Shown here piece after piece: positions 25,154 to 33,556 of a stretch of 64,000 nucleotides of DNA; positions within the stretch are counted from its first letter, which is position 1; every line of letters starts with the position of its first letter. The notes beneath the pieces were generated by a model. It did no database searches, was not told where the DNA came from, and saw only the letters and a program-made list of their open reading frames with translations. This DNA comes from CAYRJD01 sp965212125 (lineage in GTDB: Bacteria > Actinomycetota > Acidimicrobiia > Acidimicrobiales > Poriferisodalaceae). The stretch spans positions 310,001 to 374,000 of the forward strand of contig OZ243045.1 in NCBI GenBank assembly GCA_965212125.1, in the 5' to 3' direction. The translations under genes were made by a program, and so were the position numbers.

Positions 25154-25731
25154 TGCTGCAATTTATTCGCTAGCCAGCGGTCGTACCGATCGGGCTCGGT
25201 CCAAGCTCCGCTAGCGACGTCAAACTCCGCCGCCGCGGCCAGCATCATCGTGCGATTGCCAGTGCCGTGGCGAGCTGCGGTGCTTGAAATGTCGGCTAGC
25301 TCTGGCGCTATGTCAAGCATCAGGTCGGCTGGCGTTTCGTGGGGTGGCCGGGGCGCTATTGCGACGTCTGGCAGGGCTGCGATTGAAGCGTCGCGGCGGG
25401 TTTGGTCGTTGTCATAAAACTTGACGTCATGTATTTGATGCCACTTGTCGGCGCCCATGACAATCACGTCAAATCCATTTGCTATGTCGCTTAGCAGCTG
25501 CGAGGTTGTCAGGGAGATCTCCAGCCAGGCGACGGTCTCAGCCACTTGCTCCAGCACTGCCATGCGATCAGCCATGCGAGGCCGATCAATGTGCTCTTTG
25601 GCCAGAGCAACCTGGCTGACCGACCACACAACCACGTCCAGATTGTGTTGCTTGCGAGCTGCCTGGCTGATGGCAAGGTGCGCAACCGTGGGTGGATTGA
25701 ACGAACCCGGGAAGACGCCCCGCCTGGTCAA
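25150..25731 (-). CDS. NadD-like nucleotidyltransferase
   Basis: Nucleotidyltransferase of the nicotinate/pantetheine-phosphate adenylyltransferase fold (193 residues). GSFNPPTVAHLAI (9-21) is the nucleotide-binding signature, with TVAH replacing the usual HxGH, and ISSTAARHG near residue 148 is the ISSTxxR loop. The reaction would be transfer of AMP from ATP to a phosphorylated substrate such as nicotinate mononucleotide. The substrate is unproven and the gene may not be the housekeeping nadD. It overlaps both neighbours as ATGA (selD upstream, M20 hydrolase downstream), so its expression is tied to the selD operon. Confidence 0.8.
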   Translation of the reverse strand: MTRRGVFPGSFNPPTVAHLAISQAARKQHNLDVVVWSVSQVALAKEHIDRPRMADRMAVLEQVAETVAWLEISLTTSQLLSDIANGFDVIVMGADKWHQIHDVKFYDNDQTRRDASIAALPDVAIAPRPPHETPADLMLDIAPELADISSTAARHGTGNRTMMLAAAAEFDVASGAWTEPDRYDRWLANKLQQ

Positions 25732-26870
25732 TGGCTTAGCTCGCCCTCAATTATTAGCTGGGGCTGGTCTTGGCCTGTCCGGGGCTGGGCTGCCTGGTCT
25801 TGTGGCACGGCAGTCTGCGCGGGAGCGATTTCACCGATCACGGCGGCTTGGTGGCCGGAGTCGTTGAGCTGGCTTACGGCCGCAGTAGCCGCGCCGGGAG
25901 CACAGCTAAACAACAGCCCGCCCGAAGTTTGCGGATCGCTCAACAAGGCTCGCGTGGCGGCATTGCCGCCCTCTAACACAGGCTCAACCGATGCCAGGTT
26001 GCGGCGCGACCCGCCCGAAATATTGCTTTCGTCGCCGAGCAGTTTCAGCACGTCAGGCAGCAGCGGTATTTCTGCGGCAAAAACTCGTGCCGTGGCACCG
26101 ACCGCTTGAGCCATTTCCCGCAAGTGTCCCAGCAGGCCAAATCCGGTTACGTCGGTTGCTGCGGTTGCTTTGGCGGTTAGCGCAGCCTTGGCGGCGATGT
26201 CGTTGAGGCGCGTCATTTCGGTGACACCTTGGTTATAGATGGCCGCCAAGGGACCGTTAGGCGCGGTCGCTTCAGGCGGTGCGGCTTTGATGGCGGCGGC
26301 TAGCAGGCCGGTGCCGAGCGGTTTGGTAAGCACCAAAGCGTTCCCCTCCTGAGCGCCAGCCAGCGTTAAGGCGGCCTTGGTTTTGACCGTGCCGGTAACG
26401 GCCATGCCATACATCGGCTCGGGAGCATCCACGCTGTGCCCGCCGGCGACGACAAACCCTCCGGCGGTTGCGACCTGCGCACCGCCCGCCAGCACGTCGC
26501 CTAGCAGATCCAACGGCAAAAGATCACGGGGCCAAGCGACCACGTTCAAGGCGAACAGTGGGTCGCCTCCCATCGCATACACGTCGCTGACTGAGTTGGC
26601 GGCCGCGATGGCTCCCCAGGTGTGGGCATCGTCCACTAGCGGCGCAAAAAAATCAACCGTAGATACGAGCGATCGGTGCCGGTCGATTGGCCAAAGAGCG
26701 GCATCATCAAAGACGCTCGCGGCTGGCTCACCGGCGCTGGGTGTGGGTAAACGGCGCAGCACGTGCGCCAGCTCGTCGGGGTCGAGCTTGCAGCCTCAAC
26801 CGGCGCCATGGCTGTACTGGGTTAGCCGAAACGATTGCTGATCGGCGGTGCTAGCGCCCGCCGCAGTCAT
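25728..26870 (-). CDS. selD: Selenide, water dikinase SelD, itself a selenoprotein (UGA at codon 25)
   Basis: Makes selenophosphate from selenide and ATP, the selenium donor for selenocysteine and selenouridine. The frame open from 26762 lacks the conserved N terminus. Reading through a UGA at 26798-26796 restores it as FRLTQYSHGAGUGCKLDP, the known SelD catalytic loop with Sec (U25) in place of Cys. The start is then ATG 26870, overlapping the gcvP stop as ATGA, and the protein is 380 residues. The ATP-binding AIRS core is normal (STVDFFAPLVDD, NSVSDVYAMGGDP). A hairpin (26753-26769) lies 26 nt after the UGA. Self-encoded Sec in SelD is established in several bacteria. Gene callers that treat UGA as stop would start it too late. 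Confidence 0.95.
26753..26769 (-). promoter_or_regulatory. Candidate bacterial SECIS hairpin in selD
   Basis: Perfect 6-bp stem GGCGCA/UGCGCC with a CGUGC loop, 26 nt downstream of the Sec UGA. A second hairpin (AGCUCG/CGAGCU, 26770-26788) lies between it and the UGA. SelB-binding loops usually contain a G-U pair of bases, as here, but there is no fixed consensus. Confidence 0.5.
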
Positions 26871-29800
26871 TCGGTCTCAAAGGCGCTTGGGTCGGGGCAG
26901 GAGCAGATCAAATTCCGATCGCCATAAGCACCGTCTATCCGACTGACCGGCGGCCAATACTTCGTGCCGGGATCTACATCGCCGGGAAACGCAGCCTCTT
27001 CACGAGAGTACGAATGCGGCCAGTCGGCGGTCAGTAGGTCTTGCGTGGTGTGCGGCGCGTTAGACAGCGGGTTGTCGTCGACCGGCCATTCGCCGCTGGC
27101 GATCTTTGCGATTTCGGCTCGGATGGAAATCATTGCGTCGCAGAAGCGATCGATTTCAGCCAGCGACTCACTTTCGGTGGGTTCAATCATCAAGGTGCCT
27201 GGCACCGGGAACGACATCGTCGGGGCGTGAAAGCCGTAGTCCATCAGCCGCTTGGCGACGTCGTCAACGCTGACCCATTCCGACAGCGGTCGCAGGTCAA
27301 CCACGCATTCGTGCGCCACCATTTCGTTGCGGCCGGTGTAAAGGATTTCGTAGTGCTGCGACAGCCGCTTGGCTAGATAGTTGGCGGTCAGAATCGCCAC
27401 CTGCGTGGCTTCGCGCAGCCCGCTGCGGCCCATCATTGCGATGTACATCCAAGAGATCGGCAAGATGCCCGCCGACCCAAATGGAGCCGCCGAAATGGTC
27501 GGCAGATCTGGCACCACAGCGGTCGTGCTTGCGCGGGTGTTGCCGTCGCTGGCGTACCAGTGCTCAACCGCGGCGGGCAGGAACGGCGCCAGATGTTGCT
27601 TTGCCACCACCGGCCCCACACCCGGACCACCACCGCCATGTGGAATGCAGAACGTCTTGTGCAGATTTAGGTGGCTGACGTCGGCGCCGAACTTGCCAGG
27701 GGCGGCGACCCCAACCAAAGCGTTCAGGTTCGCGCCGTCTACGTACACCTGGCCGCCCGCCGCATGCACCATTTCGCAGATCTGCGTAATGGCTTCTTCG
27801 AACACGCCGTGCGTGGACGGGTAGGTCACCATCACGGCCGCAAGCCGCGGCCCGCACTGCTCAATCTGGCTTTCAAGATCGCCCAAATCAACGTCACCAT
27901 TCTCAGAACAAGCGACAACCTTCACCGCCATGCCCGCCATCACCGCTGAGGCCGCGTTGGTGCCATGAGCCGAAGACGGAATAAGACAGACATCGCGCTG
28001 CTGGTCGCCGCCGCTGGTGTGATAACTGCGAATCGCTAGCAGCCCGGCCAGCTCGCCTTGTGACCCTGCGTTTGGTTGCAGCGACGCGACGTCGTAACCG
28101 GTGCACGTGGTCAGCCAGCTAGAGAGATCGGTCAACAGTTGCCGGTAGCCCTGGGTCTGCGACGGCGGCGCGAAAGGATGAATGTCGGCGAACTGCGGCC
28201 AGGTAATGGGAGTCATCTCTGAGGCTGCGTTCAGCTTCATGGTGCAGCTGCCCAGCGGAATCATCGTCCGATCAAGCGCCAGGTCTTTATCGGCCAGGCG
28301 GCGCAGGTAGCGCATCATCTCGGTTTCAGATTGATAGCTGCTGAAAACCGGATGAGTAAGAAAATCCGTGCTGCGCTCTAGCTCGGCTGGAATGCCGGTG
28401 CCAGCAAACTCAAGATCAATGGGGTCAGGCTGGGTTGATCCATCGCCGCCGAAGGCAATCAGCACCGCATCCAGGGTTTGCTGGTCGGTGGTTTCGTCAA
28501 TGGAAACGCCAACGGTGTCGGCATCAACCAGACGCAAATTGATGCCTGCTTCGGCTGCTGTGGCAACAACCGCGGCGGCGCGACCGGGCACGCTCACGGT
28601 CAGGGTGTCAAAAAATTTGTCGTTTGCGATGGCTGTGTTGTCTAGGGCGGCCAGCGCGCCTGCTAGCTGCGCGCATAGCCCGTGAACCTGCTTGGCGATG
28701 CGGGTCAGCCCCGTCGGGCCATGCCAAACCGCAAACATGGAAGCCATTACCGCCAGCAGCGCTTGGGCGGTGCAGATGTTGCTGGTTGCACGATCGCGCC
28801 GAATGTGTTGCTCGCGTGTTTGCAGCGCCAGTCGCAGCGCGGGACGCCCGGCCGTGTCCACCGACACGCCTACCAAGCGGCCCGGCATCTGGCGGCGATA
28901 GTCGTCACGCGCCGCCAAGAAGGCGGCATGCGGGCCGCCGAAACCCATCGGAACGCCAAACCGTTGCGTGTTGCCAACCACCAGGTCTGCACCCGACTCA
29001 CCCGGCGGCTTTAACAAGCACAACGCCAGCAGGTCGGTCGCGCATATCAACAATGCGTCGGCGTCGTGCAGCGCTTGCGCCACCGGTGCGAGGTCGCCGA
29101 GCGAACCGTCCGAGCCCGGGTATTGCACGACCGCGGCAAAAACGTCTTGCGCGTCAAGATCGCTCCAGGGGTCACCGATGACTAGCTCTATGCCCAACGG
29201 CTTGGCGCGTGTGGCAATCACGGCGATGGTTTGAGGATGACAGTTGCGGTCGACGAAGCACTTTGCGCGATCGCCAACCGTCTGTGGCACCAACCGGCGA
29301 GCCATTGTCATTGCCTCCGCTGCCGCGGTGCCTTCGTCTAGCAGTGAGCTGTTGGCGATTTCCATGGCGGCGAGGTCGCAGACCATCGTCTGAAAGTTCA
29401 GCAACGCTTCCAGCCGCCCCTGGCTGATCTCCGGCTGGTAGGGCGTGTAAGAGGTGTACCAGGCGGGATTTTCCAGCACGCCGTTGCGGATGACCGAGGG
29501 AGTGATGGTGTTGTAGTAGCCCATTCCGATAAGTGAGCGCGCGGCGGTGTTGGCTGCGGCGATGCGGCCGATGGTTGCCAGGGCGTCGGTTTCGGACATT
29601 GCGACTGGCAGATCAACCAATGCGTCGCTGTCGGTGAGGTCGCCCGTATCGGGACTGGCGCGGTCAATGCGAATGTTTGGTGGGGTTACCGCATCCAGCA
29701 AATCTTCCAAGGTTGCGAGCCCCAACACGCCAAGCATGTGTGAGATCTCGTCGCCGCCCGGGCCGATGTGTCGGCTGGCGAAAGGCTCTCCGTTGGCGCT

Positions 29801-29902
29801 TGGCAGAGATGCTGTCATAGGTATCGCTGTGGTCGTGGGTCTAGCTGTGGTGGTAGGTGTCGTGTCGGTAGGTGCTGTGCCAGTAAGTGTCGCGGAATCC
29901 AT
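26867..29902 (-). CDS. gcvP: Glycine dehydrogenase (decarboxylating), P protein
   Basis: PLP-dependent P protein of the glycine cleavage system; it decarboxylates glycine and passes the aminomethyl group to the lipoyl arm of GcvH. At 1011 residues it is the fused P1-P2 type. Visible are FASRHIGP near residue 42, the GMGYYNTITP-type loop, and the PLP lysine in HLNLHKTFCIPHGGGGPG near residue 740. The first 35 residues are Thr/Pro-rich and non-conserved. gcvT is 33 bp upstream and selD overlaps downstream. gcvH is not in the window. Confidence 0.97.
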   Translation of the reverse strand: MDSATLTGTAPTDTTPTTTARPTTTAIPMTASLPSANGEPFASRHIGPGGDEISHMLGVLGLATLEDLLDAVTPPNIRIDRASPDTGDLTDSDALVDLPVAMSETDALATIGRIAAANTAARSLIGMGYYNTITPSVIRNGVLENPAWYTSYTPYQPEISQGRLEALLNFQTMVCDLAAMEIANSSLLDEGTAAAEAMTMARRLVPQTVGDRAKCFVDRNCHPQTIAVIATRAKPLGIELVIGDPWSDLDAQDVFAAVVQYPGSDGSLGDLAPVAQALHDADALLICATDLLALCLLKPPGESGADLVVGNTQRFGVPMGFGGPHAAFLAARDDYRRQMPGRLVGVSVDTAGRPALRLALQTREQHIRRDRATSNICTAQALLAVMASMFAVWHGPTGLTRIAKQVHGLCAQLAGALAALDNTAIANDKFFDTLTVSVPGRAAAVVATAAEAGINLRLVDADTVGVSIDETTDQQTLDAVLIAFGGDGSTQPDPIDLEFAGTGIPAELERSTDFLTHPVFSSYQSETEMMRYLRRLADKDLALDRTMIPLGSCTMKLNAASEMTPITWPQFADIHPFAPPSQTQGYRQLLTDLSSWLTTCTGYDVASLQPNAGSQGELAGLLAIRSYHTSGGDQQRDVCLIPSSAHGTNAASAVMAGMAVKVVACSENGDVDLGDLESQIEQCGPRLAAVMVTYPSTHGVFEEAITQICEMVHAAGGQVYVDGANLNALVGVAAPGKFGADVSHLNLHKTFCIPHGGGGPGVGPVVAKQHLAPFLPAAVEHWYASDGNTRASTTAVVPDLPTISAAPFGSAGILPISWMYIAMMGRSGLREATQVAILTANYLAKRLSQHYEILYTGRNEMVAHECVVDLRPLSEWVSVDDVAKRLMDYGFHAPTMSFPVPGTLMIEPTESESLAEIDRFCDAMISIRAEIAKIASGEWPVDDNPLSNAPHTTQDLLTADWPHSYSREEAAFPGDVDPGTKYWPPVSRIDGAYGDRNLICSCPDPSAFETE

Positions 29903-29935
29903 GTGTTGCGCGCCAGTCTTATGCCTGCGCGCGGG

Positions 29936-31168
29936 TTATCTGCGGTATTTGTGAGCAACAAAAGGCAGCTTCTCCACTTTGCAGGGCGCGTGCTTGCCGT
30001 CACGCACCTCAGCCATTAGGTCGGTGCCGGGCTTGGCGCAATCGGTGCGCACGTAGCCCATGGCGACCGGGCGGCCAACGCTGGGGCCAACGCCACCGCT
30101 GGTTACGTAGCCGATTGATTCGGTAGCGCCGTTAGCGGCTGTGCTGTCTGGCAAAAACAGCTCGGCGCCTTCACGTATCGGTCTGCGTCCGGTTGCGGCT
30201 ATGCCGACTCGCCGCCGCTCCGGTTTGTCGGCTATTTGTTGGGCGATCACCGCGGCGCCCAAGTAGCTGGCATCGGCCGTGCGGCGGTGCGCAGGGATTG
30301 ACCAACGCAACCCGGCTTCTATCGGGGTTGTCTGTTCGATTAGGTCGTTGCCCCACAAACACAATCCCGCTTCCAGCCGCAGGGAGTCGCGGGCAACCAA
30401 ACCGATCGGGGCAACGTTTGGGTCAGCTAGCAGGGCGCGCGCTACCGCCGCGGCGGAGCTGGCGGGCACCGTGAGCTCAAAGCCGTCTTCTCCGGTGTAG
30501 CCCGATCGTGAGACGGTGCAGCTGACGTTCGCAATCTGTGCGGCGTCGCACAAGGTTGTTTGCATGAAAGACAGGGCACTGGTGGTGCTGGTTTGATCTG
30601 TGCCAGCTTGCCCCAATCCGGTCTGCTCTAGTTCAGCCAGGACGTCGGCCGCCAGTGGTCCCTGCAGCGCTAGCACCACAAGATCTTCACGATGACTGAC
30701 TTGCACCGAGCCAGTGTCGGCGTGTTGTTGCAGGTGAGCCAAGTCAACCTGAGCGCGCCCGGCGTTGAGCACCAGCCGGAAACGATCACCAAGGTGCGAC
30801 ACCACAAGGTCGTCTAACACTCCGCCTTGCGGTGTTGTAAGCATCGTGTAGACCATCTCGCCAGCGGCCAGTTCGGCGATGCCAGCCGGCACCAAGGTTT
30901 CCAGCCAGGTTGCGGTGGCTCCATCAGGTGTGGCGCTCCCATCGGCCGCACCGGCCGTATCGGCCGCACCGGCCTCACCAAGCACATCGACGACCGCCAT
31001 ATGCCCCACATCAAAAAGCCCCGCGGCCGATCGTGTCCATTCGTGCTCGGCTTGCTCGCTGCCATATCGCAGCGGCATATCCCAGCCAGCAAAAGCCGCC
31101 ATGCGCGCGCCCAACTCTTGATGCAGATCCCACAGCGGGGTCTTTTTGGGAGGCGATTCTGGCTGCAC
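29936..31168 (-). CDS. gcvT: Aminomethyltransferase, T protein of glycine cleavage
   Basis: Transfers the methylene unit from GcvH-bound aminomethyl lipoate to tetrahydrofolate and releases ammonia. Signatures are TPLWDLHQELGARMAAFAGWDMPLRY at the start, GLFDVGHMA, and the folate-binding region around SRSGYTGEDGFEL and LRLEAGLCLWGNDL. At 410 residues it is a little long because of an Ala/Asp-rich insert near residues 67-85 that contains an in-frame 18-bp duplication (30942-30977). It lies 14 bp after the ArsC-like selenoprotein and 33 bp before gcvP. No glycine riboswitch was seen. Confidence 0.96.
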   Translation of the reverse strand: MQPESPPKKTPLWDLHQELGARMAAFAGWDMPLRYGSEQAEHEWTRSAAGLFDVGHMAVVDVLGEAGAADTAGAADGSATPDGATATWLETLVPAGIAELAAGEMVYTMLTTPQGGVLDDLVVSHLGDRFRLVLNAGRAQVDLAHLQQHADTGSVQVSHREDLVVLALQGPLAADVLAELEQTGLGQAGTDQTSTTSALSFMQTTLCDAAQIANVSCTVSRSGYTGEDGFELTVPASSAAAVARALLADPNVAPIGLVARDSLRLEAGLCLWGNDLIEQTTPIEAGLRWSIPAHRRTADASYLGAAVIAQQIADKPERRRVGIAATGRRPIREGAELFLPDSTAANGATESIGYVTSGGVGPSVGRPVAMGYVRTDCAKPGTDLMAEVRDGKHAPCKVEKLPFVAHKYRR

Positions 31169-31182
31169 CAGCGGAGCTGAGA

Positions 31183-31551
31183 CTATTTCGCTTGCTCAGC
31201 CAAAAAATCTGCTACACGTTGCTTGGGCCTGCCGATAATCGCGCGATCGCCAGCCACCACCACCGGCCGCTGCAGCAGAGCCTTGCGCTTTTCCAGCAGA
31301 TCCACCACCGCGCCGGGATTGCCCACGTAATCCTCCGCGACAAGACCCAGCTTTTTGAATTGGGAGTCCTTGCGAACCAAGTCCTCAACCGGGTCTTCCA
31401 AGATGCCGACCAGATGCTCTAGCGCCGCACGGTCCGGCGGATTTTGTATGTACTGCACTACTTCTACCTTCACTCCTTGCTCTTCGGCGACCGCCAAAGC
31501 ATTTACCGAGGAGTTTCAATGCCGATTGTGGAAAATGGTTACTTCAGTCAC
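31183..31551 (-). CDS. ArsC/Spx-like thioredoxin-fold selenoprotein (UGA at codon 12)
   Basis: Read only as a standard ORF (from 31497), this protein lacks the N-terminal redox loop of its family. Extending in frame through a UGA at 31518-31516 gives VTEVTIFHNRHU, then NSSVNALAVAEEQG. This aligns without gaps to the arsenate-reductase-like pattern TIxHNPxCxxSxxAL, with Sec at the catalytic Cys. Start is GTG 31551, with AAGGA 6-9 nt upstream; total 122 residues, normal for ArsC. The rest (VEVVQYIQNPPDRAALEHLV, GRPKQRVADFL) is typical of the family. It probably reduces a thiol or arsenate-like substrate. It is first in the gcvT-gcvP-selD operon. Confidence 0.9.
31482..31499 (-). promoter_or_regulatory. 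Candidate bacterial SECIS hairpin in the ArsC-like gene
   Basis: Seven-pair stem CUUUGGC/GCCGAAG (one U-G pair) closed by a GGUC tetraloop, with 23 nt between the UGA and the loop. The E. coli fdhF SECIS recognised by SelB also presents GGUC at its apex, so this is a good SECIS candidate. Confidence 0.7.
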
Positions 31552-31687
31552 AGCCGTTCCTTCCAGCGCAGTACAGCCCGGTGCGGGCGGGCAAGGCGGG
31601 CGGGTAAGCCCAGGCTAATCAGGGCTGATCCATCGTGCGAGGCAGGCACACGCAGACCGCTTGAGCTTGGCAGCGTAGGCTTGCAGC

Positions 31688-33532
31688 ATGGCTGAATACC
31701 GTTCGCGCACTTCAACAGGTGGCCGCAATATGGCCGGCGCGCGTGCTTTGTGGCGCGCTACCGGGATGACAGACGACGACTTTGGTAAACCCATCGTCGC
31801 AGTCGCAAACTCCTTTACGCAGTTTGTGCCGGGCCATGTCCACCTGAAAGACATGGGTCAGTTGGTGGCACGTGAAATTGAGGCGGCCGGCGGCGTCGCC
31901 AAAGAGTTCAACACCATCGCAGTAGATGACGGCATCGCAATGGGGCACGACGGAATGCTCTACAGCCTGCCCTCACGCGATCTCATTGCCGATTCGGTTG
32001 AGTACATGGCGAACGCGCACTGCGCCGACGCGCTGGTGTGCATAAGCAACTGCGACAAGATCACCCCCGGCATGTTGATGGCGGCAATGCGGCTGAACAT
32101 CCCGGCGGTTTTTGTTTCGGGCGGACCGATGGAGGCCGGCAAAACCAAGTTGTCCGAAACCAAGGTTGACCTAATCAGCGTGATGGTGGTAGCGGCCGAC
32201 GATTCGGCCAGCGATGCGGATGTGGCTGAGATGGAGCGCGCTGGCTGTCCAACATGCGGTTCGTGCTCGGGCATGTTTACCGCCAACTCGATGAACTGCC
32301 TGACCGAGGCGCTGGGCTTGTCGCTGCCCGGCAACGGCACGGTCGTGGCAACGCACAGCGACCGGCGTGAGTTGTTTTTGCGGGCTGGTCGATTGGTGGT
32401 TGATATGTGTCGCCGCTTCTATGTTGAGGACGACGACTCGGTTCTGCCTCGGCGGGTTGCCAGCTTTGAGGCATTCGAAAACGCCATGTCGCTGGACATA
32501 GCGATGGGCGGCTCAACCAACACGATTTTGCATCTGCTGGCGGCCGCGCAAGAAGCTGACATTGATTTCACTATGGCCGACATTGATCGACTCTCGCGCA
32601 AGGTGCCGAACATCTGCAAGGTTGCGCCCGCTTCGGAGTTGTTCCACGTTGAAGATGTGCATCGCGCAGGCGGCGTGATGTCAATCCTGGCGGAGCTAAA
32701 CAAGGCTGGCTTGCTTAACAATCAGGTTCCAATGGTGCATGAACCGACGTTGTTTGAAGCGTTGTCCCGCTGGGATGTATCCAGCAACGACGACGCGGAG
32801 TTGCATGAGTTCTTCCGGGCGGGCCCGGCTGGCATCCCCACGCAAGAGGCGTTCAGCCAGTCCGAGCGCTACAAGTCGCTTGACCTTGATCGCATGCAAG
32901 GGTGCATTCGCTCGGTTGAGAATGCCTATAGCGCTGATGGCGGGTTGGCGGTTCTGTATGGAAATCTGGCGCCCGACGGATGCGTGGTCAAAACGGCAGG
33001 GGTTGAGGAAAGCATCTTGCGTTTTACCGGCCGGACGTTCCTAACCGAGAGCCAGGACGAAGCCGTTGAACGCATACTCAACGACGAGGTGTCCGCGGGC
33101 GACATAGTGGTCGTGCGTTATGAGGGGCCGCGTGGTGGCCCGGGCATGCAAGAGATGCTGTATCCGACTTCTTACCTAAAATCAAAAGGGCTTGGCGAGG
33201 TTTGTGCGCTGATAACCGATGGTCGCTTCTCGGGCGGAACCTCCGGGCTATCAATCGGCCACGTGTCGCCGGAGGCTGCGGCTGGTGGAATGATCGGGCT
33301 TGTGCGCCACGGCGACACCATTGAGATTGACATTCCCAACCGAACAATCAATTTGGCGGTTGATGAAGCTGAGCTGGAGGAGCGTCGTGCTAGCCAAGAC
33401 GAGGCGGGTTGGCAGCCCGCCAAGGCGCGCCCGCGCCAGGTGTCGGTGGCGCTGCAGGCTTACGCGGCTATGGCTACCAGCGCGGATAAAGGTGCGGTGC
33501 GCGACCTGAGCTTGCTCGGCCAAACGACCTAG
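31688..33532 (+). CDS. ilvD: Dihydroxy-acid dehydratase
   Basis: Iron-sulfur enzyme of valine, isoleucine and leucine synthesis; it dehydrates 2,3-dihydroxy acids to 2-keto acids. Cluster and metal ligands are visible in NCDKITPGM and AGCPTCGSCSGMFTANSMNCL, and the C-terminal half carries the GRFSGGTSGLSIGHVSPEAA motif. At 614 residues it has normal length. It is divergent from the selenoprotein operon across 136 bp and convergent with the pterin-binding protein. No strong Shine-Dalgarno sequence was seen upstream. Confidence 0.97.
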   Translation: MAEYRSRTSTGGRNMAGARALWRATGMTDDDFGKPIVAVANSFTQFVPGHVHLKDMGQLVAREIEAAGGVAKEFNTIAVDDGIAMGHDGMLYSLPSRDLIADSVEYMANAHCADALVCISNCDKITPGMLMAAMRLNIPAVFVSGGPMEAGKTKLSETKVDLISVMVVAADDSASDADVAEMERAGCPTCGSCSGMFTANSMNCLTEALGLSLPGNGTVVATHSDRRELFLRAGRLVVDMCRRFYVEDDDSVLPRRVASFEAFENAMSLDIAMGGSTNTILHLLAAAQEADIDFTMADIDRLSRKVPNICKVAPASELFHVEDVHRAGGVMSILAELNKAGLLNNQVPMVHEPTLFEALSRWDVSSNDDAELHEFFRAGPAGIPTQEAFSQSERYKSLDLDRMQGCIRSVENAYSADGGLAVLYGNLAPDGCVVKTAGVEESILRFTGRTFLTESQDEAVERILNDEVSAGDIVVVRYEGPRGGPGMQEMLYPTSYLKSKGLGEVCALITDGRFSGGTSGLSIGHVSPEAAAGGMIGLVRHGDTIEIDIPNRTINLAVDEAELEERRASQDEAGWQPAKARPRQVSVALQAYAAMATSADKGAVRDLSLLGQTT

Positions 33533-33536
33533 CCCT

Positions 33537-33556
33537 GACGCTCAAACGTGAGCGTC
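33537..33556. terminator. Bidirectional hairpin between ilvD and the pterin-binding gene
   Basis: Perfect 8-bp inverted repeat GACGCTCA/TGAGCGTC with an AACG loop, starting 5 bp after the ilvD stop and including the final codons of the opposite gene. It lacks a long T tract, so termination is inferred from position and stem strength. Confidence 0.6.

Noticed and set aside
25728..26762. SelD starting at 26762 as a 344-residue protein
   Set aside because: This start drops the conserved catalytic loop, which is intact upstream across a UGA.
28624..29181. 185-residue plus-strand frame inside gcvP
   Set aside because: Arg/Pro-rich translation typical of antisense in GC-rich DNA; gcvP is clearly the coding strand.
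31169..31182. Glycine riboswitch upstream of gcvT
   Set aside because: Only 14 bp separate gcvT from the ArsC-like gene, too short, and none was seen before the first gene.
31183..31497. ArsC-like protein of 104 residues without a redox Cys
   Set aside because: Read-through of the UGA gives the full fold with RBS and start; the short form would lack the active site.
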